Counted from the first letter of the stretch, positions 1 to 10,348 are shown. The stretch is 64,000 nt of DNA from Candidatus Zixiibacteriota bacterium (GCA_024280835.1 JAJRPJ010000006.1:422098-486097); one strand, 5' to 3'. Notes: generated by a model not told the origin, from the letters alone. Numbers and translations are program-made.

Positions 1-1
1 C

Positions 2-721
2 AAAACCTACAAAGACGCCACCCTCAAACTTGTCGCTGGCGAAATTAACCGCGCGAAGCAACCACGAACAAATAGATTGTATCGAGCCGAGATGATGGCT
101 GCTGCGCCAGCGATGGACGGCGGCTTTCAAGAAAAAGCCTTCTTTGAATATCATCTCTATACATTGCCGCGTCCTTCGACAATCGCCAATAATGAAATCA
201 AGCAACTCTCTCTCTTCGAGCCAGCCTCGACAGGCGTCACCAAAGAATACTATTTCGTAGCCGATCGAGGTGCCAAGAATGCCGAAGTCAAACTCCGCTT
301 TATCAATAGTGAAAGCGCTGGACTAGGCATGCCCTTGCCAGCGGGTCGGGTGCGGGTCTACAATAATGACTCCGATGGCTCCACAATTCTCATTGGCGAA
401 GACAATCTGGGCCATACCCCAAAAGATGAAGAGATTCTACTAACACTCGGCAAAGCCTTCGATTTGGTTGTCGAAGAAACAACCGTGGCTCGCCGAAAAA
501 TTACCGACCGAGTCTCAGAAGTCGACTATGTAATTGAGCTCCGCAATCGCAAAGACGAAGATGTGACCATCAAGGTCGACAAGTTCTTAGGTAATTACTG
601 GAAAATCACCAAGAAGACGCATGATTTTGAAAAGAAATCAGCCAGCAAAGTTCGGTTCGAGGTCAAAGTCAAAGCTGGTGAAGAAGTCAAATTGGAGTTC
701 ACTGTTAGACTTGGCTCTTGA
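2..721 (+). CDS. DUF4139 domain-containing protein, C-terminal part (5' end outside window)
   Basis: Frame stays open from base 2 (KTYKDATLKLVAGEINRAKQPR...); FEYHLYTLPRPSTIANNEIKQLSLFE and the VEVDYVIELRNRKDEDVTI-type C-terminus are DUF4139-like. Confidence 0.75.
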   Translation, partial: KTYKDATLKLVAGEINRAKQPRTNRLYRAEMMAAAPAMDGGFQEKAFFEYHLYTLPRPSTIANNEIKQLSLFEPASTGVTKEYYFVADRGAKNAEVKLRFINSESAGLGMPLPAGRVRVYNNDSDGSTILIGEDNLGHTPKDEEILLTLGKAFDLVVEETTVARRKITDRVSEVDYVIELRNRKDEDVTIKVDKFLGNYWKITKKTHDFEKKSASKVRFEVKVKAGEEVKLEFTVRLGS

Positions 722-875
722 GCCATACATGCCATAATTGACAGTCTGGATGGTATTGCGTAACATCACGCTAGAGAGCAGACCTTAGATTATCTTAATC
801 TGAGGGCAATCGAGGTCAGTCGGCGCTGATAGCTCTGCTCAAGGGTGGGAAACCAATAGAAACAGGAAAAATCTC

Positions 876-2339
876 ATGAAACAAGTTCGTTCAAAAACAC
901 TCTACCGTATTATTACCATGTCTGCGTTGGCTATGGCTCTAATCGTCATGTCATTACCTGAGATGGGTCATGCGCGTAAAAAGCGCAAATTGCCAATCAA
1001 CTCATATATCTCTGGAGCCAAAATCGCCTATGGAAAAACTGTCGGTGACGAAGGGGCCAGACCGTACGATGCCCTAGCTTTGCTGGATAGTTGCACTATG
1101 TGGTATGGCATGATTCCTGAAGCATATTTCTGGGAGACCTTGATTCATTCAGATTTGGCACAACAGACACCAAAAACTGATACCGCCGCGCGAAAAGAGC
1201 GCATCATCAAAATGATTGGCGCCGCAGATAGTTTGGTGATGGGTTGTGACAAAGAAAATAAAGATATCAAAAAGAAATACAAGAAAAAGTGCAAGCCGTT
1301 CATGATTACAGCGGACTCTATTCGTTCAGATTGGTTTTCACTGTATTACAATGACGCCCAAGAGTTTCGCACTCAACTCGTCGATGAAATAATTCCGACA
1401 ATCGCCACTGAAACAGATCCAGACGCCAAGGCCGACTTAATCGCCGAGCAGGACACCCTGCTGGCGCTAATCAATACGAGCTATGAAATGGCGAGCTTGC
1501 TGGCGACTTCAGATACTTCATCACTCCTTGTTGACCAAAATCTAGGCAATCTATACTTGGAGTTGCAAGAATTCGAAAAAGCTATTCCATATTTTGACAG
1601 AGCCGCCAAGATGGCTAAGACTTCTGACCCTGGAAACTATCTCAATTTGTTAAACCAAGGCGCTTATACCAATTTCCAAGCCAAGAAATATTTGGAAGCC
1701 GCGAAACTTTGGAATCAAGTCGCCGACGAGGTGGAAGATGCCCAGAAAATCGAAATGTATGGAAATATTCTCGCTTGTTTTGACAGGCTGGATATGGAAG
1801 ATTCCACACTGTTATACAACCACAAGATTCTCGGGCTAGATCCAACCAACGCTACTGCATTGGGGATGCTTGGTGGCAATTGGTTTAATAATATTCAGGC
1901 TTTGAATAAAGAGAACGCCGAGGCTAAAGAAGCCGGTGATAAAGCAAAAACCTCTGACATTAAGAAGAAACTGGCTCTTGCCAGCGACAGTGCGACCTAC
2001 TACCTCAAACGAGCTTTCGAAGCCGATACAACTGACGTACAGTCGATCGAATTGTATGCTATCACCAGCATGCTCAAGGGTGACAAAGAAGCCGCCTCCG
2101 TTGGCTGGGCAAAACTGACAGCCCTCAAACCAGACGATAAGACTTATTGGATTTATCTCGGCGATAACTATATCGCCCGCAAAATGCTAAAAGAAGCCAT
2201 TGTGCCATATGAAAAGGCAATCGCAATCGACGCCTCAGCCAAGGAAGTCTGGAGCAGTCTGGTTGATTTGTATTCTCTCAATAATATGCCTAAGAAATTA
2301 AAAGCAGCTAAGGCCAAGGTCGATGAGTTGAATAAGTAA
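876..2339 (+). CDS. Secreted/periplasmic tetratricopeptide-repeat protein
   Basis: N-terminal signal-like hydrophobic segment; TPR-like repeats (NLGNLYLELQEFEKAIPYFDRAAKM, YIARKMLKEAIVPYEKAIAID). Confidence 0.8.
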   Translation: MKQVRSKTLYRIITMSALAMALIVMSLPEMGHARKKRKLPINSYISGAKIAYGKTVGDEGARPYDALALLDSCTMWYGMIPEAYFWETLIHSDLAQQTPKTDTAARKERIIKMIGAADSLVMGCDKENKDIKKKYKKKCKPFMITADSIRSDWFSLYYNDAQEFRTQLVDEIIPTIATETDPDAKADLIAEQDTLLALINTSYEMASLLATSDTSSLLVDQNLGNLYLELQEFEKAIPYFDRAAKMAKTSDPGNYLNLLNQGAYTNFQAKKYLEAAKLWNQVADEVEDAQKIEMYGNILACFDRLDMEDSTLLYNHKILGLDPTNATALGMLGGNWFNNIQALNKENAEAKEAGDKAKTSDIKKKLALASDSATYYLKRAFEADTTDVQSIELYAITSMLKGDKEAASVGWAKLTALKPDDKTYWIYLGDNYIARKMLKEAIVPYEKAIAIDASAKEVWSSLVDLYSLNNMPKKLKAAKAKVDELNK

Positions 2340-2367
2340 TCTCTTTGATTTCTAAGTGTGATGATAT

Positions 2368-2406
2368 AGCTGGTGATACCAAAAAGTGGTGTCACCAGCT
2401 TTTTTT
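2368..2406 (+). terminator. Rho-independent terminator after TPR gene
   Basis: AGCTGGTGA...TCACCAGCT perfect 9-bp stem followed by TTTTTTT. Confidence 0.85.
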
Positions 2407-2464
2407 GTGTCTGACTCGTATCTGATAGCTTGCCGAATGACTGCATTCTGTTGATATTCAACAT

Positions 2465-4927
2465 GTGAAGCAAGTTCAAAACAGAAGATATCTCATAGTG
2501 GGCATCAGTGGCCCGCTCCGCCGGAGTTTCACCTACCACTCAGACTCAGCGACTTTTTCAAAACTAACTTCTGGCGCACGAGTCACCGTACCGTTTGGCA
2601 AAAAAACTGTTATGGGTTTTTTTCTAGAAGAAACCAGCAAACCTCCCTTTGCCACCAAAGCCATACAGCAAATAGTTGATTCCGAGTCAATGTTTACTGG
2701 CTGTCGGTTCGGGTTCTACCGTTGGCTCTCAGATTATTACTTTGCCAATCCAGCCGAAACTCTAACTCTCGCTTTGCCACCCAAATCTCGCGCAGCGACA
2801 AAACCCGAATTATATTTGAAGTCCCAGATTGACGAGTCACACCTATTAGACTTCGGAACTCCCGAGCGTATTGTCAAACGTTTGCTGGCAGGAAAATCTT
2901 TGCGCACTAGCGATATCAAAGAACTCAATACACTGACAGTCGGTGGTGTTGAAGCGCTACTGCGTGACGGTTCACTCGAGAGTCGCCTAGAGCCATATTC
3001 AACGACTCAAGCAACAACAACTCAAAGCGCTGGAAGACTCCGTGGATACATTGCTCGCGACACAGAGCTAGTGACAACCTATCTCAAAGACTCATTAGAA
3101 AACGGCTCTTCACTGACACTCTCAGAAGGTGTCATCGATCGTAAACGTCTGCTCGACGCTGGCGTAAGTGTCTATCGCATCGGGCGACTGGTCGCTGAAC
3201 AAGCTCTAGAGCCAGTGTATGGCGATGCATTCAATGTCACTCTCAATTCTCTTTCAGCGAGAAGTGATGTTGCTGGCTTACAGCTAAACCCCGAACAATT
3301 ATCAGTATTCAAACAAGTAGCGCCCAAAATAGGAAAAACATTCGCGCCATTCTTGCTACATGGCATAACGGGCTCTGGCAAGACCTTGGTGTATTGTCAT
3401 CTTATTGAAAGAGCTCTTAAGCAAGAGCAAGGCGCTCTCGTTTTAGCCCCAGAAATCGCATTAGCGGGTGAAGTGTTCCGCTATATACGTGGCTATTTTG
3501 AAGGTGCAAAAACTGAAATCGGTTTTTGGCATTCAGGTTTAACTCCCGCGCAACGCCAGCGTCTTTGGAACCAATTGGCGACAGGTGAGGTAAAAGTCTT
3601 AGTTGGCCCACGCTCAGCGCTTTTTGCGCCGCTACAAAACCCAGGAATAATCATTGTCGATGAGGAGCATGATGACTCCTACAAACAGCATGAACCTGCG
3701 CCACGTTTTCACGGACGAGATTCAGCAATTATGCTCGCAAAAATGAGTAAGATTCCAATTCTCTTAGGCTCAGGCACCCCATCAATTGAATCCTATTACA
3801 AAGCTAAGGCTGGCCGTTACACACTTCTAAAACTAACTGCCAGACCTGCAGGCGCCAAAAAGCCATCAATCAAATTGATAGACATGAACAAAGAGCGCCT
3901 AGCAGGTGAGCATCCGTTTGTCTCTTTGACACTCAAGAAAGAAGTCGAAAGTCGACTTAAACTCGGCGAACAAGTAATACTCTACCTGAACAGGCGCGGT
4001 TTTTCTCCCAGAGTCCAATGCTCCGATTGTGGTAGTTCTCCCGAGTGTCCAGATTGCGCGACACGCCTCACATACCACAAACGCAATGCGCAATTGATTT
4101 GTCACCTCTGTGGTTTCACTCGCTCTGACTATTTACAATGTGAGTCATGTGAGAGTCTCGATTTACGGTATGTTGGAGCAGGAACTCAAAAACTCGAAGA
4201 GAGCGTCGGGACGTTATTTGCAGGCGCGCGTTGTGTGCGCCTTGATTCCGATGTCACCAATGTCAAAGGCGCCGCTTGGAATATCTTCCGAGACTTTGCT
4301 GACGGCAAATACAATCTACTAATTGGTACACAGATGATTTCCAAAGGAATTGATTTTCCGAATGTGACTCTGGTTGGCGCCATCTTCTCTGACCATGAAG
4401 CGCTTGGTGTCGATTTCCGCTCAGCCGAAAAAACATTCGCGCGCCTAACTCAAGTAGCTGGACGAGCTGGACGTTCAAGCCAAGCCCAAGCCAATAGCGT
4501 GGCGCTAGCACAAACATACAATCCGCACTCAGAATTGATGGCAGCCGTCGCCAGTGGTGACTATGAATCTTTTTACCAAACAGAAATTGAACCACGGCAG
4601 TTGTTATGCTTTCCACCTTTTTGCCGCATCCTGCGCCTGACTCTGACATCGGCTCTTGAAGACCAACTCACTGAGCAAGCGCTAAAATTGCGCGATGAAC
4701 TTGAAAAGCGCTTCAAACCTGATGGCAAAGAACTACGCATCATGGGACCCGCGCCTTGTCAATTGTATCGCATCCGCGGCCGCTTTCGCAGACACATATT
4801 GCTCTACACCACCAAATCACTCCCCTTGATAGGCAAACTATCAAAGTGGGAAGAGCGTAAGGCGAAATTCGGCATGCCAGCCACAGTGCGCGTAGCGCTC
4901 GATGTCGATCCCGTTGACTTCCTCTGA
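2465..4927 (+). CDS. priA: Primosomal protein N' (replication restart helicase PriA)
   Basis: Walker A GITGSGKT, DEEHDDSYKQ, CxxC zinc cluster (CSDCGSSPECPDC...CHLCG...CESC), IGTQMISKGIDFPNVTLV; GTG start. Confidence 0.95.
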   Translation: MKQVQNRRYLIVGISGPLRRSFTYHSDSATFSKLTSGARVTVPFGKKTVMGFFLEETSKPPFATKAIQQIVDSESMFTGCRFGFYRWLSDYYFANPAETLTLALPPKSRAATKPELYLKSQIDESHLLDFGTPERIVKRLLAGKSLRTSDIKELNTLTVGGVEALLRDGSLESRLEPYSTTQATTTQSAGRLRGYIARDTELVTTYLKDSLENGSSLTLSEGVIDRKRLLDAGVSVYRIGRLVAEQALEPVYGDAFNVTLNSLSARSDVAGLQLNPEQLSVFKQVAPKIGKTFAPFLLHGITGSGKTLVYCHLIERALKQEQGALVLAPEIALAGEVFRYIRGYFEGAKTEIGFWHSGLTPAQRQRLWNQLATGEVKVLVGPRSALFAPLQNPGIIIVDEEHDDSYKQHEPAPRFHGRDSAIMLAKMSKIPILLGSGTPSIESYYKAKAGRYTLLKLTARPAGAKKPSIKLIDMNKERLAGEHPFVSLTLKKEVESRLKLGEQVILYLNRRGFSPRVQCSDCGSSPECPDCATRLTYHKRNAQLICHLCGFTRSDYLQCESCESLDLRYVGAGTQKLEESVGTLFAGARCVRLDSDVTNVKGAAWNIFRDFADGKYNLLIGTQMISKGIDFPNVTLVGAIFSDHEALGVDFRSAEKTFARLTQVAGRAGRSSQAQANSVALAQTYNPHSELMAAVASGDYESFYQTEIEPRQLLCFPPFCRILRLTLTSALEDQLTEQALKLRDELEKRFKPDGKELRIMGPAPCQLYRIRGRFRRHILLYTTKSLPLIGKLSKWEERKAKFGMPATVRVALDVDPVDFL

Positions 4928-4971
4928 TCTTGATAATTACACAAAAGATCAACCTACTTACAAACTCGAAT

Positions 4972-5004
4972 AAAAAAAGCGAGTGACGATCTCTCGTCAC
5001 TCGC
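4972..5004 (-). terminator. Rho-independent terminator downstream of rplY
   Basis: Perfect 11-bp stem GCGAGTGACGA/TCGTCACTCGC; minus-strand T-tract (aaaaaaa at 4972-4978 on +). Confidence 0.85.
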
Positions 5005-5044
5005 TCTCTTAAGCTAAGCTGTATTTTACAGAAAAGTTACAAGT

Positions 5045-5719
5045 TTACTTATCGTCTGACTTTTCGTCGTCGCCTTCAGCCTTCTTGTCATCACCAACGA
5101 GAGCTGGCTCTGCAGTTGCTTCTTCAGCGGCTTCTTCGTCAGTTTTCTCTGTGCTAACAGTCGGAGGACTGACAATACAAATTGTACGCTGTCCGTCGGC
5201 CATGATAGTCGCGTTTTCGACTGTGATATCGCTAACGTGAACACTGCCTTGAATACCGAGTTCTGTAACATCAATTTCCAAACTATCTGGAATGTTTGTT
5301 GGCAAACACGAGATTTCCAATTCGCGGATGATATGCTGCAAAACTCCGCCTTCATTCTTGACACCCTCAGGAACACCATTGAGGTGCACTGGAATCGTCA
5401 GTGTCAACGGACGTGACAACGAAATCTGATGAAAATCAAGATGCAAAATATTACCACGAACTGGATCACGTTGCATCTGACGGATCAAAGATCTGTCAGC
5501 GTTTGTTCCAGCGCCATCAATATCCAATGAAAGCATTACATTGGTACCCGAATTTTCACGAATCAAACGTTCAATATCCGCCAGCGCCACTGATACGCTC
5601 TTAGGCTCGCGCTCTGGTCCGTAAAGAGCCGCAGGAACGCGACCATCTCTGCGCATTGCTCGCGAAAAATTCTTGCCACCCCCATCACGGGACTGGACTG
5701 CTAAGACTGCTTCTTTCAT
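5045..5719 (-). CDS. rplY: 50S ribosomal protein L25/general stress protein Ctc
   Basis: RDGGGKNFSRAMRRDGRVPAALYG...RDPVRGNILHLDFHQIS; acidic C-terminal tail of the CTC type; adjacent to prs. Confidence 0.93.
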   Translation of the reverse strand: MKEAVLAVQSRDGGGKNFSRAMRRDGRVPAALYGPEREPKSVSVALADIERLIRENSGTNVMLSLDIDGAGTNADRSLIRQMQRDPVRGNILHLDFHQISLSRPLTLTIPVHLNGVPEGVKNEGGVLQHIIRELEISCLPTNIPDSLEIDVTELGIQGSVHVSDITVENATIMADGQRTICIVSPPTVSTEKTDEEAAEEATAEPALVGDDKKAEGDDEKSDDK

Positions 5720-5831
5720 GATTCCTCTTTATCCTCTAACAACACTCTATTATTTCAATTTACAAAAACACTAACACAAAATTTATATTTGTCTGACACT
5801 ATCAATAACTAACATCAAAAAATAGTTACAA

Positions 5832-6824
5832 TTAGAAATCAAATAGTGACGACACAGACTTCTCCTGGGAAATTCTTCTAATCGCTTCGCCGAATATACC
5901 AGCGCAAGAAACAACAACATACTTCTCTGATAACCCACGCTTGGTGACATCAATCGAATCAGTGATAATAATTTTCTTGATAGGAGAGTTTTCTATACGC
6001 TCAATTGCCTCACCGGAAAGCACCGCATGTGTACAAATCGCATAAATATCCTTGGCGCCTTCAGCGGCCAAAGCATGCGCTGCATTTGTCAAAGTCCCCG
6101 CGGTATCGACCATATCGTCACGGATAATCACATTACGTCCTTTAACCGAACCGATGATATTCATAACTTCGCTCTGGTTGGGTTTCGGCCGACGTTTATC
6201 GATAATAGCAAGCTCTGCATTGAACGATGTCGCCATCGCACGTACAAGTTTGATAGAACCAATATCTGGTGTTACAAAGACTGGATCTTCAACGTTCAAT
6301 TCTCGAACTGCGTCATTGAGTATCGGAGTGGAATAGAGATGGTCATGCGGAATATCAAAGAAGCCTTGAATCTGCGCGGCATGCAAGTCCATTGTGATAA
6401 CGCGATCAGCGCCAGCTGTAGTAATCAGGTTCGCCATCAACTTAGCGGCAATAGCCACTCGCGGACGATCTTTGCGGTCCTGACGAGCATAACCATAATA
6501 AGGAATCACCGCAGTGATTCTACCAGCGGAGGCTCTCCGTGAGGCCTCAATCAACATCAACAATTCTATAATATATTCAGCGGGTGGATTAGTCGGCTGA
6601 ATAATAAACAAATCCGCGCCACGAATGTTGTCGTCAATCTGCACAAAAATCTCACCGTCAGAAAAAGATCTGACAACACAGTTACACAATCCGACCTTAA
6701 GATATTTTGCAATCTCTTCAGCCAATGGACGATGCGCATTGCCGCAAATCAATTTCAGATTCGGTATGGTTTCATCAATCGACATAATTGCTGGAGACAC
6801 TCTGCTGGCGGTTACTTTGTTCAT
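5832..6824 (-). CDS. prs: Ribose-phosphate pyrophosphokinase
   Basis: LKLICGNAHRPLAEEIAKYL, FSDGEIFVQIDDNIRGADLFIIQPT, YYGYARQDRKDRPR, DMVDTAGTL. Confidence 0.96.
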   Translation of the reverse strand: MNKVTASRVSPAIMSIDETIPNLKLICGNAHRPLAEEIAKYLKVGLCNCVVRSFSDGEIFVQIDDNIRGADLFIIQPTNPPAEYIIELLMLIEASRRASAGRITAVIPYYGYARQDRKDRPRVAIAAKLMANLITTAGADRVITMDLHAAQIQGFFDIPHDHLYSTPILNDAVRELNVEDPVFVTPDIGSIKLVRAMATSFNAELAIIDKRRPKPNQSEVMNIIGSVKGRNVIIRDDMVDTAGTLTNAAHALAAEGAKDIYAICTHAVLSGEAIERIENSPIKKIIITDSIDVTKRGLSEKYVVVSCAGIFGEAIRRISQEKSVSSLFDF

Positions 6825-6941
6825 AGTAGCTAGTTAAAGAATTATTTGATTGGAACAATGATTTGGATTAGCTGACGGTATTTTGAGATATGGGCTGCGA
6901 AATACGAAATATATGGTCTGATATTATGCCGAATTACAAAA

Positions 6942-7016
6942 TGGCTGGGGCGCAAGGATTCGAACCTTGGAATGCGAGAACCAAAATCTCGTGGCTTGCC
7001 ACTTGCCGACGCCCCA
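6942..7016 (-). tRNA. tRNA-Gln (anticodon UUG), CCA encoded
   Basis: Reverse strand TGGGGCGTCGGCAAGTGGCAAGCCACGAGATTTTGGTTCTCGCATTCCAAGGTTCGAATCCTTGCGCCCCAGCCA: 7-bp acceptor stem, CGAGA/TCTCG anticodon stem with loop TTTTGGT, GGTTCGAATCC T-arm, terminal CCA. Confidence 0.95.
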
Positions 7017-7147
7017 GTAATTTTTCCCAAACTACTGGCCGATAACCTATCGCAGAATTACAGTCTGGTGAATCGTATTTCTAATTATCTCTGCAATCCA
7101 AAAGTTAGCATTCCTCTAGTTCTCGTGATTTCTTGCTTGACTAAATC

Positions 7148-7513
7148 TTAAAGCTGCTGCTCTGGTGACGAGTCTGAACTCGCCGGTGAATCGCCATTGT
7201 TCTTGTCAGAGCCGCCTTGCTCTGAGACGTTGTGTCCTAAAACATTGCGCCCTGAACTGTTCTTGACAGTCTCTTCATAAGCCGTCAAAACCAACTCTTC
7301 CACCATTTTCCGAGCTTCGCTATTGACGGGGTGGGCGATATCCTGATGTGAACCATCAGGTCTTTTCCGGGACGGCATCGAAACAAAGAAACCATTCGTC
7401 CCTGCAATGATTTTCAGACCGCGAATCACAAACTGATTGTCTAGCGTGATATTCGCAAAACCCTTAAGTTTGTCTTCGCTACGAAGCGTAACGCGGATAT
7501 CCGTTATTTCCAC
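7148..7513 (-). CDS. spoVG: Septation protein SpoVG family
   Basis: MEITDIRVTLRSEDKLKGFANITLDNQFVIRGLKII...FVSMPSRKRPDGSHQDIAHPVN. Confidence 0.95.
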   Translation of the reverse strand: MEITDIRVTLRSEDKLKGFANITLDNQFVIRGLKIIAGTNGFFVSMPSRKRPDGSHQDIAHPVNSEARKMVEELVLTAYEETVKNSSGRNVLGHNVSEQGGSDKNNGDSPASSDSSPEQQL

Positions 7514-7550
7514 TTAAACCTCCCTCGAAACCATCAGACAACATTCGGCG

Positions 7551-8537
7551 TCAAGCCGAAATGCTTGGAAGGAAAATTGGGCGACATACGAACACACGCC
7601 ACCCCTTCCGTGCAATAGATTCAAACCGCTTCGCTTCGATTTCTGTGGCGACATCAGCGCCAAAGACACCAAAAACAGTCGACCCGCTACCACTCATGCG
7701 AATGAAGGTTGCGTGCGACTTGCGAAAACGGTCATGGATTTTTTGCAGAGCTACGGCGAAGTCATTGATACTCTTCGCCTTACAACGGCCAGAGAGGAAC
7801 AAGCTCTCAAAATCACTACCCTCTTCTTCCAGTGATCGCCACCAAGGTGAACTTTCACTGGAACACGAAAAGTTATACCCAATTTTCGGGGATGTCAAGG
7901 GCGTATTTTCTGCGTTTTGGCGTTTTTCGCTCTCGGCTTGGACAGGGAATTTAGCCCGAAAATTGTCCAATTCGGCAAATGCAACGGCTGTGGAGATATG
8001 AATACCGGGGTTCACCAAAACCAACGAGTAATCCAAAGGAATATCCAGCTCTTCAAAAGTCTCGCCACGACCACTAACCAAAGCCGAACCTCCAGAAAAA
8101 AAGAACGGCACATCCGAACCGAGCCTAGCTCCGATGTCAGTCAATTCTGCTTTAGAAAGACTCAATCCAAAAAGCTGATTGGCCCCAAGCAAGACGCTAG
8201 CGCAGTCACTTGAGCCGCCGCCGAGCCCCGCTCCCACAGGAATAACCTTCTCAAGCTCAATATGGCAGAATGGTAATTCAGGCTTGTAGCTTCTCAGCTG
8301 TCGCAAAGCCCGCAAGACGAGATTATCAGAGCCTACCGAATCTATAGCCGCAGATTCAGGCCCAGTGATTTCCAAAGTGTCTGAATTTCTTCCCGAACCA
8401 GTCAACGTGATTGTATCATAAAGCGAGATTGCTTGCATCACCGACCGAATCTCATGAAACCCATCAGCGCGTCTAGCGCCAACCTTCAAAGTCAGATTAA
8501 TCTTAGCCGGAGCCGTTAAAGTCAGAGAATCTCTCAT
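7551..8537 (-). CDS. ispE: 4-diphosphocytidyl-2-C-methyl-D-erythritol kinase
   Basis: APAKINLTLKVGARRADGFHEI, KVIPVGAGLGGGSSDCASVL, RMSGSGSTVFGVF (GHMP kinase motifs). Confidence 0.93.
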   Translation of the reverse strand: MRDSLTLTAPAKINLTLKVGARRADGFHEIRSVMQAISLYDTITLTGSGRNSDTLEITGPESAAIDSVGSDNLVLRALRQLRSYKPELPFCHIELEKVIPVGAGLGGGSSDCASVLLGANQLFGLSLSKAELTDIGARLGSDVPFFFSGGSALVSGRGETFEELDIPLDYSLVLVNPGIHISTAVAFAELDNFRAKFPVQAESEKRQNAENTPLTSPKIGYNFSCSSESSPWWRSLEEEGSDFESLFLSGRCKAKSINDFAVALQKIHDRFRKSHATFIRMSGSGSTVFGVFGADVATEIEAKRFESIARKGWRVFVCRPIFLPSISA

Positions 8538-8563
8538 AGAGGAAGTATACGACAATTCCTACA

Positions 8564-8909
8564 CCAACGGAAACCATCCATCGATCCAATCCCTGGCTTC
8601 GACTCCCAACGAAACCATCCCGCTCGTAGGGGCATAGCGTGCTATGCCCGCTTCCGATTCCAGCACACCGGTTTCATTTGTAGGGGCGCCGTTTCGGCGC
8701 CTTCTTCTCGCTCCACGAAAAAAGGTTGGCCAAAAGAAAAAAGGCAGGGAAATCTTGCCCCTACACTAGCGAACAGTTCGTTGTATTGGGGCTCGTGCCA
8801 AAATACGGAATAAGGCACAGCACGCTGTGCCCCTACGAATACTGGATTGCCTCAAAAACGTCTTCTTCGTTCTTCGTCGTCGGTTGTGTCAGGTCCTCAG
8901 ACCTGACAC
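8564..8909. repeat. Cluster of short palindromic (REP-like) units flanked by GTAGGGGC
   Basis: Dyads at 8630-8649, 8685-8701, 8814-8831 and 8886-8909, a weaker one at about 8741-8759, plus a CCAACG(G)AAACCATCC direct repeat at 8564 and 8606. Confidence 0.8.
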
Positions 8910-9088
8910 TGGCAGAATCTCCACAACATCACACCTATATTCCATCTCTTACTATAAGTGATGACGCGTCTGTGCAAGTACATGAACAATAACGGTAACT
9001 ACAAAATCCCTACAATTTCTCTGGCTAGCATACCTCTATATGCAAAACGAACCCATTTTGATGCTTGGAATTATTACAAATGGTGGGA

Positions 9089-10348
9089 TTAGACTTCAGT
9101 CGTTTTTTCGGAGCTATCGTCTTGCTCGATTCCCCAAAGCCCAATACCCCAGAAAACCATCAGCGCTGAACGGACAACTTCTTTTGTAAAAGCAACTTCG
9201 GTCAATGAGGCCGCAAAGAAAGTAACACTGGCAACTAAAGTCGCAGTGATAGCGATTTGTGCAGTTGAGCCGTTGTCCTTTCGGCGACGATGACGAATCA
9301 ACTCACGCAGCATATATGTCCACATCAGGAGATAAACGAGGACCGAAGGAATCCCCGAACAAGCGGCAATATTTAAAATGTCATTATGCGCATGCGAAAA
9401 AGACCGCGTAGCCGATGAATCTGCGTTTTGTTGGTAAGCGCTTTGAAAATTACCCGCGCCAACTCCAAGAACCGGATTGGTCTTAATCACCTGCAACGAT
9501 GTTCGCCAAACAGTCAGTCGTCTCAATGCGATCGTCCGTTTGGAGGCGCCTTCATCGACTAGTTCAGTGGAAATTGTGTCTGACAAACGCTCCACAAATC
9601 TTGGCGCCAGTAGAGTCCCTGCTGTAACAACCAGCAGAGCTAGGACGATCATCAATATCCTATTCTTGCGCACCATGGCTTCGCTGATCGTCATCCAGCC
9701 CAACAGCAAACCGAATACTGGACCGCGCTTATAGGTAAAAAAGATAACAATTGCTCCCAAAACTCCAGTCAGAGCCATCAGCATGGTGCGGGCATCGAAT
9801 TTGGTCAGCGCTCCCCAAGTTAGAATAAAGACACTGACTACAGCAATGTAATTACCGAATGTCAGTGGATTGTAAAAGTTACCCACTATGCGATACAGAC
9901 CATCGGCGGACTGGTAGACCGCTTGCCCAGAACTTAAAAAAGAGACGCCAGTATAGTGTTGAACTGCCCCATAAATAGATATCGCCAGAATTGAAATTGC
10001 AAAAGTTATCAAGAATGGCTTTTGGAAAGACTTGACCCTAAAGGCGCGCAATGAAATCGGCAGAAAAATGTATAGCCACTCCTCACGTAAAGCCCATAGT
10101 GATTTCAACGGATCATCGACAACAAGCGTAGAAACTATTTGCAGTCCTAGAAAAATACCGATAATGGAATAAAACTTCTTTTCAAAACGGCTAAGTGTAA
10201 AACGATTGTAAATGAAGTTGTCAATAATGAAGAATGGAAGCGCCGCAACCAATAACAGTTGCGAATATGTTTGCGAAAAGGAAAACATTGCCACCGAACT
10301 AGCGAAGCACACTAACCACAGACGGTGGATGACTTTTTGGATATTCAT
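9089..10348 (-). CDS. O-antigen ligase/polymerase family membrane protein
   Basis: Multi-TM protein; GVGAGNFQSAYQ...FSHAHNDILNIAACSGIPSVLVYL is the Wzy_C/WaaL-type signature. Confidence 0.85.
   Translation of the reverse strand: MNIQKVIHRLWLVCFASSVAMFSFSQTYSQLLLVAALPFFIIDNFIYNRFTLSRFEKKFYSIIGIFLGLQIVSTLVVDDPLKSLWALREEWLYIFLPISLRAFRVKSFQKPFLITFAISILAISIYGAVQHYTGVSFLSSGQAVYQSADGLYRIVGNFYNPLTFGNYIAVVSVFILTWGALTKFDARTMLMALTGVLGAIVIFFTYKRGPVFGLLLGWMTISEAMVRKNRILMIVLALLVVTAGTLLAPRFVERLSDTISTELVDEGASKRTIALRRLTVWRTSLQVIKTNPVLGVGAGNFQSAYQQNADSSATRSFSHAHNDILNIAACSGIPSVLVYLLMWTYMLRELIRHRRRKDNGSTAQIAITATLVASVTFFAASLTEVAFTKEVVRSALMVFWGIGLWGIEQDDSSEKTTEV

Noticed and set aside
4263-4649. 128-aa ORF on - strand
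   Set aside because: Antisense to priA helicase motifs; shadow ORF.
6027-6542. 171-aa ORF on + strand
   Set aside because: Antisense to prs, a strongly conserved gene.
8564-8909. Possible CRISPR array
   Set aside because: Palindromes have different cores and irregular spacing; no constant direct repeat with spacers and no cas genes in the window.
8726-8992. 88-aa ORF over the palindrome cluster
   Set aside because: Built from repeat sequence (TLCPYEYWI, CVRSSDLTLAE come from palindromes); not a credible protein.
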